Shown here: positions 5,747-14,489 of the stretch, one piece after another
Layout of the letters: each line of letters begins with the position of its first letter
Position numbering within the stretch: the first letter of the stretch is position 1
Source of the DNA: an uncultured Clostridia bacterium
GTDB taxonomy: Bacteria > Bacillota > Clostridia > UMGS1810
Direction: 5' to 3'
Length of the DNA: 17,698 nucleotides
NCBI GenBank assembly: GCA_905210855.1
Contig: CAJLYL010000027.1
Coordinates: 1 to 17,698, forward strand
The notes under the pieces: generated by a model
The model's input: only the letters and a program-made list of their open reading frames with translations
Database searches by the model: none
What the model was told of the DNA's origin: nothing
Position numbers and translations under genes: made by a program

Positions 5747-7987
5747 TCATATTTTTGTCAGCTTTGCAAACGACGCCATCAGCGTCCTTGTGCCGACATT
5801 GTCAAAAGATATTTCAAGTGCGGTGTCGCCGCCGCGCTCCGCAGCGGACAGAACCAACCCCTCGCCGAACTTTTTGTGCTTTACCCTGTCGCCCTTTTTA
5901 ATGCTGCACGCCGATGCGGAAGGCGCACCCTGCGGCTGCCTTACAGCAGAGGCTCGCGTCATGTTGTATGCGCTCATAATGCTTTCCACCGAGGCTCTGC
6001 CAAACGACGGCGCCGCCTTGCTCTGCGAAAATCCGCCCGAACCGGCGGAATGAGTCTGCCGCTTTGCCGGCTCCTCAATATCAAGATGCTCGGCGCTTAT
6101 CTCGGATATAAAGCGTGTTATCATGCGCGCCTCGGTTTTGCCATAGAGCGTCCTCATGCGCGCCCATGTCATATAAAGGCGCGATTTTGCCCTGGTTATG
6201 CCGACATAGCACAAACGGCGCTCTTCCTCTATGCCGCCATCCTCCATCTCAGCCATCATGCTCGGGAACAGTCCGTATTCCATACCGCACATAAACACCA
6301 CGGGAAATTCCAGTCCCTTTGCGCTGTGCAAAGTCATGAGCACGACAGCGTCCTGCTCCTCATCATAATTATCCACATCGGACACGAGGGATATGTTGTC
6401 GAGGAATCCCTCAAACGACGGATTCTCCAGCTTTTCCTCATACTCTATGGCTTTTGATTTAAGCTCCTCTATGTTCTCTATCCTGCCCTGCGCCTCCTGC
6501 GCATTCTCAGCCAGCAGAGATTCTATATAGCCCGTGCGCGTGAGTATCACATCAATAAGCTCCGACACGGAAATCTCATTCACCAGTGACCTTATCTCGT
6601 TTATCATCTCCGCAAATGACGCTATTTTTGAGTACGCTCTGCCTATTGCCTCGGCGTAATCGGGGTCGGTTATTATGTCGAACATACTCTTGCCCACGCT
6701 CATGGCAAGCGCGGATATTTTGCCCACTGTGGTATCTCCTATGCCGCGCTTGGGCACATTGATTATCCTTGTAAGGTTAGTGTCGTCAGACGGGTTGAAA
6801 ATCGCCCTCAGGTACGAGAGCAAATCCTTAATCTCGCGGCGGTCGTAGAACCGCAAGCCGGCAAGAATCCTGTACGGACAGGTCAGGTTTTCCTCGAATG
6901 ACCTTGTTTGCGCATTTGTGCGGTAGAGAATGGCAAAATCGCTGTATCTGTACTCGCCGCTGCGCACAAACGCCTCTATGGTGTTGTTTATATACTGCGC
7001 CTCGCCTATCTGGTCGTCAAGCGAGCGCACAACAATCCTTGCGCCGTCGCCGCGGTCCGTCCAGAGTTTTTTCTGCTTTCTGTTTACATTGTTGGATATA
7101 ACCTCGTTTGCCGCGTCGAGGATATTCTGCGTGGAGCGGTAGTTCTGCTCAAGCTTAATCACCTTGGCATCGCGGAACTGTTTTTCAAAATCGAGGATAT
7201 TGGTAACATCCGCTCCGCGGAATTTGTATATGCTCTGGTCATCATCGCCCACAACGCACAGGTTTCTGTGCTTCTGCGCAAGCATGGCGACCAGGCGGTA
7301 CTGAATGTTGTTCGTATCCTGATACTCGTCCACGAGGATATAGCGGAATTTGTTCTGATAGTATTCCAGAACATCGGGGTTGTTCTCAAAAAGTTCCACC
7401 GTCTTGCACAGCAAATCGTCAAAATCAAGCGCATTGTTCTCTTTCAGCCGATTTGTGTATCTGCGGAAAATCTTGCCGTAACCCTTGGCACGAAAATCTC
7501 CGTCGTTATTCTGCAAGTATTCCTCCGGGGTTATTCCTTTGTTCTTGCAGTCGGATATCACAAACATAACAGACTTGACGGGATACATCTCCTCGGAGAG
7601 CAGGCAGTCTTTGATGCACTCCTTGACAAGACGTTTCTGGTCGCTTGTGTCATAGATGTTGAAATTGCTTGTATAGCCGAGCCTATCTATATCTCTGCGC
7701 AGAATCCTCAGGCACGCGGAGTGAAAGGTCTTTATCCACATATCCGCCGCGCTGTCGGGCACAAGAGCCGCTATCCTGTCCGCCATCTCCTTTGCCGCCT
7801 TGTTGGTGAAGGTTATGGCGAGTATCTCCCACGGGCGCGCCTTCTTAAGACCCAGTATATATGCAATCCGCCTGGTGAGCACGGTGGTTTTGCCGCTGCC
7901 GGCGCCTGCAAGCACAAGTAGAGGGCCGTCCGTCGTGAGCACGGCTTGGCGCTGCATATCGTTAAGACCGTTCAGTAATTCTTCCAT
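5747..7987 (-). CDS. pcrA: UvrD/Rep-family DNA helicase PcrA
   Basis: A 3'-5' superfamily 1A helicase used in DNA repair, rolling-circle replication and removal of RecA or RNA polymerase from DNA. It has 746 residues, normal for PcrA. Helicase motifs are in order: Q-motif LNDMQRQAV (8-16), Walker A AGAGSGKTT (27-35), motif Ia ITFTNKAAKEM (58-68), motif II DEYQDTN (220-226), motif III GDDDQSIYKFRGAD (247-260), motif IV QNYRST (281-286), and late motifs LMTLHSAKGLEFPVVF and EERRLCYVGITRAK. The C-terminus (KKGDRVKHKKFGEGLV to end) is the Tudor-like domain that contacts RNA polymerase in PcrA. The start ATG at 7987 has GGAG at spacing 7, and the gene follows engB by 15 bases. The usual partner ligA is not adjacent. 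Confidence 0.96.
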   Translation of the reverse strand: MEELLNGLNDMQRQAVLTTDGPLLVLAGAGSGKTTVLTRRIAYILGLKKARPWEILAITFTNKAAKEMADRIAALVPDSAADMWIKTFHSACLRILRRDIDRLGYTSNFNIYDTSDQKRLVKECIKDCLLSEEMYPVKSVMFVISDCKNKGITPEEYLQNNDGDFRAKGYGKIFRRYTNRLKENNALDFDDLLCKTVELFENNPDVLEYYQNKFRYILVDEYQDTNNIQYRLVAMLAQKHRNLCVVGDDDQSIYKFRGADVTNILDFEKQFRDAKVIKLEQNYRSTQNILDAANEVISNNVNRKQKKLWTDRGDGARIVVRSLDDQIGEAQYINNTIEAFVRSGEYRYSDFAILYRTNAQTRSFEENLTCPYRILAGLRFYDRREIKDLLSYLRAIFNPSDDTNLTRIINVPKRGIGDTTVGKISALAMSVGKSMFDIITDPDYAEAIGRAYSKIASFAEMINEIRSLVNEISVSELIDVILTRTGYIESLLAENAQEAQGRIENIEELKSKAIEYEEKLENPSFEGFLDNISLVSDVDNYDEEQDAVVLMTLHSAKGLEFPVVFMCGMEYGLFPSMMAEMEDGGIEEERRLCYVGITRAKSRLYMTWARMRTLYGKTEARMITRFISEISAEHLDIEEPAKRQTHSAGSGGFSQSKAAPSFGRASVESIMSAYNMTRASAVRQPQGAPSASACSIKKGDRVKHKKFGEGLVLSAAERGGDTALEISFDNVGTRTLMASFAKLTKI

Positions 7988-8002
7988 TTATTTTCTCCAT
8001 TC

Positions 8003-8590
8003 TCAGTGCATAATTTCGTCGTTAATATAGCTCCACAGCTCATCCGAGCCGAAGTCCGCAACGGTGGAAAAGGGTATTATAACATCGTCGCCGCTAAGCC
8101 CAAGCTCCGTTATGACAGTGCGCAGTGCCTCGTCCTGTTGGCTTTTTTTCAGTTTGTCAAACTTGGTTGCCACCACCACCGCTCTGCCGCAGGCATGACG
8201 GATGAATCCGAGCATGGTTTTGTCGTCCTCGGTCGGCTTATGGCGGCTGTCCACAAGCAGCACCACCTGACCGAGCGATTCGCGCGTGTTAAGGTACTCG
8301 TCAATCATGACCGCCCATTTTTTCTTCTCCTGCGGAGACACCCGAGCAAAGCCGTACCCGGGCAAATCCACGAGATACAGGCTGTCGTCTATGTTATAAA
8401 AATTAATCGTAGCGGTCTTGCCGGGCTTAGAGCTGACCCTCGCCAGACTTTTTCTGTTAAGCAGGCGGTTTATCAGCGACGATTTGCCGACGTTTGACCG
8501 CCCCGCAAAGGCTATCTCGGGCATATCGCCCTTCGGGTACTGCGCCTTTTTCACCGCGGATATGGTTAGTGTTACGTTATTAAGATTCAT
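8003..8590 (-). CDS. engB: Ribosome-assembly GTPase EngB (YsxC/YihA)
   Basis: A 195-residue TRAFAC-class GTPase needed for maturation of the 50S ribosomal subunit. All GTP motifs are present: G1 GRSNVGKSS (30-38), G2 around PGKTATINFY, G3 DLPGYG (75-80), G4 TKFDK (142-146) and a G5-like FSTVADFG. Start: an ATG at 8608 overlaps the lon stop as ATGA but has no Shine-Dalgarno. The ATG at 8590 has AGAGGA at spacing 5 and gives the normal protein length, so it is preferred. The lon-engB order is conserved across many Firmicutes, which supports both assignments. Confidence 0.96.
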   Translation of the reverse strand: MNLNNVTLTISAVKKAQYPKGDMPEIAFAGRSNVGKSSLINRLLNRKSLARVSSKPGKTATINFYNIDDSLYLVDLPGYGFARVSPQEKKKWAVMIDEYLNTRESLGQVVLLVDSRHKPTEDDKTMLGFIRHACGRAVVVATKFDKLKKSQQDEALRTVITELGLSGDDVIIPFSTVADFGSDELWSYINDEIMH

Positions 8591-8604
8591 GTCATTCCTC
8601 TTTA

Positions 8605-10938
8605 TCATAAAAGTGCGTTGTTTATCACGGTTTCCATGCTGTCCGCCGTTATAAACTGCATATCGTCTCTTATCTCCTCAGGTATATCCTCAAGGTCGCG
8701 CCTGTTTTCGGCAGGGATAAGCACCTTTTTTATACCCATTCTGTGTGCGGCAAGCGATTTTTCCTTAAGACCGCCTATGGGGAGGATTTTTCCCGTTATG
8801 GTTATCTCGCCCGTCATGGCAACATCCTTAGTCACCTTGCGGCCGGAGAGTGCCGACACAAGCGCCGTCGTCATGGTTATGCCCGCGCTCGGGCCGTCCT
8901 TGGGCACTGCGCCCTCGGGCACATGGATATGGATATCGCTGTTTTTGTAAAACTCCCTGTCTATGCCGAATTTATCGGAATTTGCACGGATATACGTAAC
9001 CGCCGCCTTTGCGGATTCTTTCATCACATCGCCCAGCTGACCGGTAAGCTCCACGCTGCCGCCTCCGTCCATAACCTCCGCTTCGATGTAGAGTATGTCG
9101 CCGCCGTACTGAGTCCATGCAAGCCCTGTTGCAACGCCAACCTCGTCATTTCTCTTCTCCGTGTCGAGGTATATTCGCTTGCCGAGAAGCGCTTCAAGAT
9201 TTTTCTTTGTTACGCTGACGTTCTTTGCGCCGTCCGCCTCTATCATCTTTGCCGCCTTGCGGAAGATTTTTTCTAACTTTCGTTCAAGTTCACGCACTCC
9301 GGATTCCCTTGTGTAGCCGTTTATTATATCCAAAATTGCCGGTTCGCTGAATTTTATCATGCTCTTTTTCATGCCGTGTTCGTCAAGCAGGCGCGGAATG
9401 ATGTGTTTAAGCGCTATCTGAGCCTTTTCTGCGTCCGCGTAGCCGCTAAGCTCAATGACCTCCATTCTGTCGAGCAGAGGTCTGTCCACCGTGTCAAGAG
9501 TGTTTGCCGTCGTGACAAAGAGAACGTCGGACAAATCGTAGTCCAGCTCTATATAATGGTCGCGGAATGAGAAATTCTGCGCGCTGTCGAGCACCTCGAG
9601 CAGAGCCGCGGACGGGTTGCCGCGATAGTCCGCCGATATCTTGTCTATCTCGTCAAGGAGAATGAGCGGATTTGTCACACCTGCCTGCTTCATGGCGTTG
9701 ATTATGCGCCCCGGCATCGCGCCGACATAGGTCTTGCGGTGACCGCGAATATCCGCCTCGTCACGTATGCCGCCGAGCGACAGGCGCACATATTTCCTGC
9801 CCAGCGCCTCGGCTATGGATTTGGCAACTGACGTCTTGCCCACACCCGGAGGGCCCACAAGGCAAAGAATCGGCACCTTTTTGCCGCCGGATATCTTGCG
9901 CACGGATATAAACTCCAGAATCCTCTCTTTAACATCCTTCATGCCGTAGTGGTCGCGGTCGAGGCAATACTGCGCGTGCGCAAGATTGTCGTTTTCCTCG
10001 GTTTTCTCCGTCCACGGCAAATCCGTCAGCCACTGCACATAGTCGCGTATCACCGCGCCCTCGGGGTTGCCGCTCTGCATTTTGTTGAGCTTATCAAGCT
10101 CTTTTTTTGCCCTGTCAAGCACAAAATCGGGCACGCATTTTTTCTCAAGCTTTGTCAGGAAATCATCTATCTCCGCCGAAACGCCGTCCGTCTCGCCGAG
10201 CTCCTCGCGCACTACGCGCAGCTTTTCGCGCAGGTAAAACTCGCGCTGACCCTTGTCAAGCCGCTGCTTTGTGCGCCTCTCTATGCTGTCGGACACCTTT
10301 TTGTTCTCTATGAGGGTTTCCATCATCCCTCGGAGCAGCTCAAGACGTTTTACGACGTCTGTCTGCTCAAGGAGCTTTATTTTGTCACCGGCAAAAAAGG
10401 GCATCGCCGCCGCAACCTTGTCGGAAAAATGCTCGGGATCGTTGTCCTCCATGTAATCCGCCGCCGACTCAACCGCCGCCCTGCCGCTCATCATGGAATA
10501 ACCGGCACACAGATTTTTGATGTTATTCATATATGCGTCGGCGGTGATGTGCGCCTGTTCGTCCTCCGCGCCGAGAGTGCGCGTCTCGCGGACAACACAC
10601 TCGATGTACGGGCCGTCCTCGGCACAGGATATGACCTCGCCGCGCGTTATGCCCTCCACAAGCACTCTCACATCGTCATCGCCGAAGCGCAGCACCTGTT
10701 TTATGCGCGCAATGGTGCCCACCGGATATATATCCTCATCTATGGGGCAGTCAACATCAGGATTCTTCTGCGGTGCAAGGAATATCAGCTGATTCTGCAC
10801 GGACGATTTTTCTATCGCCGCGATGGATTTATCTCTTGCTACGTCAAATTGTATTATCATATCGGGAAACACTGGGAAACCCCTAAGCGGAAGTACCGGT
10901 AATGTGTGAATTTTTTCTGCAATTTTTTCTTCTGCCAT
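8605..10938 (-). CDS. lon: ATP-dependent protease Lon
   Basis: A cytoplasmic hexameric AAA+ protease that degrades misfolded and regulatory proteins. It has 777 residues (family ~770-810). Layout: N-terminal substrate-binding LON domain (~11-210), coiled-coil stretch (~215-290), AAA+ module with Walker A GPPGVGKTS (362-370) and Walker B LILLDEID (425-432), and C-terminal protease domain with catalytic Ser684 in KDGPSAGIT and Lys727 in GGLKEKSLAA. The Ser-Lys spacing of 43 equals that of E. coli Lon (679/722). Start: the frame opens at 10971, but the ATG at 10938 begins MAEEKIAEK and has GGAGGG at spacing 8. It has its own near-consensus promoter and heads the lon-engB-pcrA-yerC-methyltransferase operon. 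I see no CtsR or CIRCE heat-shock operator. Confidence 0.97.
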   Translation of the reverse strand: MAEEKIAEKIHTLPVLPLRGFPVFPDMIIQFDVARDKSIAAIEKSSVQNQLIFLAPQKNPDVDCPIDEDIYPVGTIARIKQVLRFGDDDVRVLVEGITRGEVISCAEDGPYIECVVRETRTLGAEDEQAHITADAYMNNIKNLCAGYSMMSGRAAVESAADYMEDNDPEHFSDKVAAAMPFFAGDKIKLLEQTDVVKRLELLRGMMETLIENKKVSDSIERRTKQRLDKGQREFYLREKLRVVREELGETDGVSAEIDDFLTKLEKKCVPDFVLDRAKKELDKLNKMQSGNPEGAVIRDYVQWLTDLPWTEKTEENDNLAHAQYCLDRDHYGMKDVKERILEFISVRKISGGKKVPILCLVGPPGVGKTSVAKSIAEALGRKYVRLSLGGIRDEADIRGHRKTYVGAMPGRIINAMKQAGVTNPLILLDEIDKISADYRGNPSAALLEVLDSAQNFSFRDHYIELDYDLSDVLFVTTANTLDTVDRPLLDRMEVIELSGYADAEKAQIALKHIIPRLLDEHGMKKSMIKFSEPAILDIINGYTRESGVRELERKLEKIFRKAAKMIEADGAKNVSVTKKNLEALLGKRIYLDTEKRNDEVGVATGLAWTQYGGDILYIEAEVMDGGGSVELTGQLGDVMKESAKAAVTYIRANSDKFGIDREFYKNSDIHIHVPEGAVPKDGPSAGITMTTALVSALSGRKVTKDVAMTGEITITGKILPIGGLKEKSLAAHRMGIKKVLIPAENRRDLEDIPEEIRDDMQFITADSMETVINNALL

Positions 10939-11016
10939 GCTGTTAACCCTCCTTATTTTTTGATTGTACACCTCGGAATCGGCGCGTTGTTTTGCCGCCC
11001 GCCGTTCAACAAAAAC

Positions 11017-11045
11017 ATTATACTATTTTTCCACATATTTTTCAA
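11017..11045 (-). promoter_or_regulatory. lon: Sigma-A promoter of lon operon
   Basis: On the minus strand TTGAAA (11040-11045; 5/6) is followed by 17 bases and a perfect TATAAT (11017-11022). The predicted transcription start near 11010 leaves a ~70-base leader before the lon ATG. It begins only ~10 bases after the stop of the GTPase-NYN gene. With no terminator between the two, read-through from that gene into lon is also possible. Confidence 0.85.
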
Positions 11046-11054
11046 GTGGTATTT

Positions 11055-13640
11055 TTAACTGTCGGACAAATATTCCTCAATCGCCCTTTCCACAGCCTCA
11101 ACCTCTTTTTCAAACGCTGCCGCGCTCACACGCAGCGCGCCGTTGCCGACAATAATCATCTGCTCCGGCCCGTCCGATGTCGCCACACGTACCCGGTGCT
11201 CCCTCGCCAGCTCGTGCGACACTCTTTCAATATATGTGTCCGCAGTCTCCGCCTCCTTGGTGTAGACTATGCTTATGCCGTTGCGGTTCTCTATGCTGCC
11301 CATGCCGCCCTTTACCCTGTAAGCGTCAAACACCGCTATCAGCTCGCACCCTTTGACGGCGCGGTAGTTTATCAGCCTGTTGACAAGCTGCTCGCGCGCA
11401 AGGTCTACGTTGTCCGCTGCGGCCGTCTTGAAGCTTTCCCATGCAAAAATTATGTTGTACGCGTCCACAAGGAGATACTCGGGGCCGCTGCAAATCGGCG
11501 CTTTGCCGCTTCTTTTTCCTTTTGGACTGCCTCCCTGCGCAGACGGCTTTTTAAGCTGCTTTTTCATCACCTTTTCGCGCGGCTTGCCGAAGGTGCGCTC
11601 ACATATTCTGTTAAGCTCCTCGTCACTCACCGCAGTCGGGTCAAACTTTTTGCGCACATTGGCACTCTGCGCCGCAGTGTCGGACGATTTCTGCGCAAAC
11701 ACACTCGGCAGATGCATATGCTCATATACCTCGTTCCACTTGACAATCACCGAGCCGCCGTGAGAGCAGAACACCGAATCGCCGGTGTTGTCAACATCGG
11801 CATCGCAGTCGTAGCCGATTTCTGCAATAACCCTTTCTGCATCCCTGCACGGTTCATATCCGCGGAAGCTGCTTGTCATGCGCCCCGTTCCGCGCGTAAA
11901 TGACACCAGCTCGCTCCGATAATCGCGGATTGCCGCAACAGGCGCGCTGCCGACAAGGCGCGCGCTTTCGCCGTCGGTGAGCGGCGGCTCAAATCTGCCG
12001 TCCATACGCGTGATATCCGACATAACCCTGCCTATGTTCTCGCTCGGAACATCTATAACAAAATCAAACCACGGCTCAAGGAGTACGCTCTGAGCATTGC
12101 GCAGACCTTGGCGCACCGCTCTGTAAGTCGCCTGGCGGAAGTCGCCGCCGTCCGTGTGCTTAATGTGTGCCCTGCCCGACACAAGAGTTATGCTCATGTC
12201 CGTAATGGGCGAACCGGTAAGCACCCCGAGGTGCGTTTTTTCCTTTAGATGCGTGAGCACAAGTCTCTGCCAGTTGACGTCAAGCTCATCATCGCGGCAG
12301 CGCGATGCAAAGCTGAGTCCGCTGCCCGGTTTGCCCTGTTCGAGCAGAAGGTGCACTTCGGCGTAGTGCCGCAGCGGTTCGTAGTGACCGACCCCTTCGG
12401 CTTTGCCGATTATAGTCTCCTTGTAGACTATGCCGCCCTGCTCAAATTCAACCTTTATGCCGAACCGCTCATCGATTATTCTGCGCAGCACTTCAAGCTG
12501 CACACTGCCCATAAGTTCAATGTTTATCTGCCTTAAATGCGGATTCCACACGATATTAAGCTGTGTTTCCTCCTCGCCGAGTTTCTTCAGCATCATGAGC
12601 GCGGCGCTGTCGCTTGTGCCGTCAAGGATTTTTACTCTGTATGAGAACACAGGTTCGAGCGTGAGCGGCGCGCTGTCGCTCTCAAAACCCAATCCCTGAC
12701 CGGCATAAGTCTTATCCAAACCGGTCACGGTGCACACAGTTCCCTGCTCCGCCTCTTTTACACTCTCGTACTTTGCGCCGGAATATATCCTTATCTCATT
12801 GACCTTTCCGTCCCACTCCACGCCGTCCGTAATTCCGCTGAGCACCTCTTTGACGCGGAGTTTTCCGCCGGTAATCTTCATATGTGTGAGCCGTGCGCCG
12901 CGTTCATCCTCAGATATCTTGTACACTCTTGCACCGAAATCCGACCTGAAGCTCTTTGGGGCGGCGCAAGCGCTTATGAGCTGCATAAACTCTGCCACGC
13001 CGTCATTTTTGAGTGCCGAGCCGAAAACACACGGAAAAATTTTCCGCGCCGTCACGGCGGTGCGAATGTCATCGTCAGAGATAGTGCCGTTATCGAGGTA
13101 TTTTTCCATTATGCCGTCGTCGCACATGGCAATTTCCTCGCACCTATCGCTATTGCTGCGCCAATCGGGCGAAAACTCTATGCAGCCGCCGCCGAATTTT
13201 TCGCACAGTTCATTCATAATCTCACCCTTGGCGCGGTGTTCCAAATCCATTTTATTGACAAAAACAAACACGGGCAGTCCGTATCCCCCGAGCAGCCGCC
13301 AAAGAGTCTCCGTGTGGCTCTGAACGCCGTCCGCCGCGCTGATGACAAGTATGGCGCAGTCGAGCACGGCAAGTGTGCGCTCCGTCTCCGCGCAAAAATC
13401 CACGTGGCCCGGCGTATCCAAAAGTGTGAGACAGGTGCCATCACCCGTCCTCAGCTCCGCCTGCTTTGAGAAAATGGTGATGCCCCTGTCTCTTTCTATT
13501 GCGTTATTATCCAAAAAACTGTCTCCATGGTCTACCCTGCCCTGTTTTCTTATTCTGCCGCTCTCAAAGAGCATAGACTCGGACAAGGTAGTCTTGCCCG
13601 AGTCAACATGAGCCAGTATTCCGACGGTTATTCTTCTCAT
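11055..13640 (-). CDS. EF-G/Tet(M)-like translational GTPase fused to C-terminal NYN (YacP/Rae1-type) nuclease domain
   Basis: An 861-residue two-part protein. Residues 1-~640 form a ribosomal-protection-type translational GTPase: G1 AHVDSGKTT (10-18), G2 RGIT (52-55), G3 DTPGH (75-79, with the catalytic His), G4 NKMD (129-132), then EF-G domains II-V. A basic linker follows (~641-718, many Lys/Arg). Residues ~721-861 match B. subtilis YacP/Rae1, which cuts mRNA in the ribosomal A site: LLVDAYNIIFAW, VFDAYRVKGG, VYTKEAETADTYIE, VATSDGPEQ and GALRVSA, keeping the acidic residues D726, D772, D801 and D823. Tet(M) is ~640 residues and lacks this tail. The Ser-Pro-Val loop of Tet(M) domain IV is replaced by KHTDGG (494-499), so tetracycline resistance is doubtful. 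Start ATG 13640 has GGGAG at spacing ~7. The gene follows the secreted-protein gene by 24 bases. Confidence 0.9.
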   Translation of the reverse strand: MRRITVGILAHVDSGKTTLSESMLFESGRIRKQGRVDHGDSFLDNNAIERDRGITIFSKQAELRTGDGTCLTLLDTPGHVDFCAETERTLAVLDCAILVISAADGVQSHTETLWRLLGGYGLPVFVFVNKMDLEHRAKGEIMNELCEKFGGGCIEFSPDWRSNSDRCEEIAMCDDGIMEKYLDNGTISDDDIRTAVTARKIFPCVFGSALKNDGVAEFMQLISACAAPKSFRSDFGARVYKISEDERGARLTHMKITGGKLRVKEVLSGITDGVEWDGKVNEIRIYSGAKYESVKEAEQGTVCTVTGLDKTYAGQGLGFESDSAPLTLEPVFSYRVKILDGTSDSAALMMLKKLGEEETQLNIVWNPHLRQINIELMGSVQLEVLRRIIDERFGIKVEFEQGGIVYKETIIGKAEGVGHYEPLRHYAEVHLLLEQGKPGSGLSFASRCRDDELDVNWQRLVLTHLKEKTHLGVLTGSPITDMSITLVSGRAHIKHTDGGDFRQATYRAVRQGLRNAQSVLLEPWFDFVIDVPSENIGRVMSDITRMDGRFEPPLTDGESARLVGSAPVAAIRDYRSELVSFTRGTGRMTSSFRGYEPCRDAERVIAEIGYDCDADVDNTGDSVFCSHGGSVIVKWNEVYEHMHLPSVFAQKSSDTAAQSANVRKKFDPTAVSDEELNRICERTFGKPREKVMKKQLKKPSAQGGSPKGKRSGKAPICSGPEYLLVDAYNIIFAWESFKTAAADNVDLAREQLVNRLINYRAVKGCELIAVFDAYRVKGGMGSIENRNGISIVYTKEAETADTYIERVSHELAREHRVRVATSDGPEQMIIVGNGALRVSAAAFEKEVEAVERAIEEYLSDS

Positions 13641-13664
13641 ACATCTGCTCCCGTCTTTCCTTAT

Positions 13665-14489
13665 TTATATTTCCGCGTTGCCGTCAACCATTATCGGTTT
13701 TGCAAACGAGCATATCGCCTTGGTCTCGCCGTCATAAGTCACGGCATATATGCAGTAAACGCGGGTTTTGTCCGCAGTTTCGTCATATTCCGCAACATCC
13801 ACATCGCCGGACATAAAATTGCCGACAGTCACCTTTGCATTTCGCGCCGAGTTATCAAAGGTATAGCAATAGGTGTTTTTGTCAATCACAAGCGGCTCAC
13901 CGCTGCCTGTTGTCACAACCGTATTGCCGTTTCGCGTCCTTGTGCCGGCGATATATGAAAACTCAAACCCTGCCTTGGATGTACTAAAATTTTCGCGGAA
14001 TGCCGCGTCGTCAACAAACGGCGCACCGTCTGCGCCGATGACGGACATCACGGCATATTTGGCGACCGTTGCGTCCGAGCGCAGCGACACATAAAACAGC
14101 GAACCGTTTGTTATATCTTCATATTTATACTTGCCGTTTGTGCGTGCCGACGATGTAAAGTAACACTCGCGCGCAGTCTCGCTGCCGTTTGCATGGTAAG
14201 TCACCGTAACGCCGTCCTCACCGCCGACGGTTGTGCGTTTAACCGAAGATGCAACGCAGATTCCGCCGACAACGTCCGCCATGGTGAGGTTCTTTCTGGT
14301 ATCGTCCTTTTTCGCGTTGTCGGTCGGTTTTTCATCGGGCTTGACATCCTTTGCAAGGCTGCCCGTCACAAAGCCGAGCATATCCCTGCCGAATGTATTT
14401 TGATTATAAAATTTATTCTTTGCCGGAGCGGCAAACGCCGTTGTACACAGCAGAGTGAATGCCATTGCCGACGCTATGATTTTTTTCAT
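13665..14489 (-). CDS. Secreted protein of unknown function
   Basis: A 274-residue protein, not recognised. A standard Sec signal peptide is visible: MKK, a hydrophobic core (IIASAMAFTLLCTT) and probable cleavage after AFA (residue ~20). There is no lipobox, cell-wall sorting motif or SLH repeat. After a hydrophilic linker rich in Lys and Asp (~45-65), the mature part is beta-rich with many Thr, Val, Gly and aromatic residues, suggesting an extracellular beta-sandwich. It retains three cysteines in YCIYAV, ECYFT and YCYTF-like contexts, plus one in AICSF. Start: the ATG at 14489 has AAGGAG at spacing 9; a TTG at 14498 would touch that site. The gene immediately precedes the GTPase-NYN gene (24 bases) and is probably co-transcribed with it; a functional link is not implied. 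Confidence 0.8.
   Translation of the reverse strand: MKKIIASAMAFTLLCTTAFAAPAKNKFYNQNTFGRDMLGFVTGSLAKDVKPDEKPTDNAKKDDTRKNLTMADVVGGICVASSVKRTTVGGEDGVTVTYHANGSETARECYFTSSARTNGKYKYEDITNGSLFYVSLRSDATVAKYAVMSVIGADGAPFVDDAAFRENFSTSKAGFEFSYIAGTRTRNGNTVVTTGSGEPLVIDKNTYCYTFDNSARNAKVTVGNFMSGDVDVAEYDETADKTRVYCIYAVTYDGETKAICSFAKPIMVDGNAEI

Noticed and set aside
6908..7921. 337-codon plus-strand frame antisense to pcrA
   Set aside because: Lies entirely within pcrA with all helicase motifs on the other strand; no recognisable protein or ribosome-binding site.
9949..10902. 317-codon plus-strand frame antisense to lon
   Set aside because: A mirror of the lon coding sequence; the lon frame has complete catalytic motifs.
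10938..11055. CtsR or HrcA (CIRCE) heat-shock operator in front of lon
   Set aside because: No tandem GGTCAAA-type heptads or CIRCE dyad could be found; only the sigma-A promoter is supported.
10992..11903. 303-codon plus-strand frame antisense to the NYN domain
   Set aside because: Overlaps the lon promoter and the clearly coding NYN domain; His/Arg/Tyr-rich noise.
11055..13640. Plain tetracycline resistance gene (tet(M)-class)
   Set aside because: The domain IV Ser-Pro-Val loop is absent and a nuclease domain is fused at the end; no mobile element or tet leader peptide is nearby.
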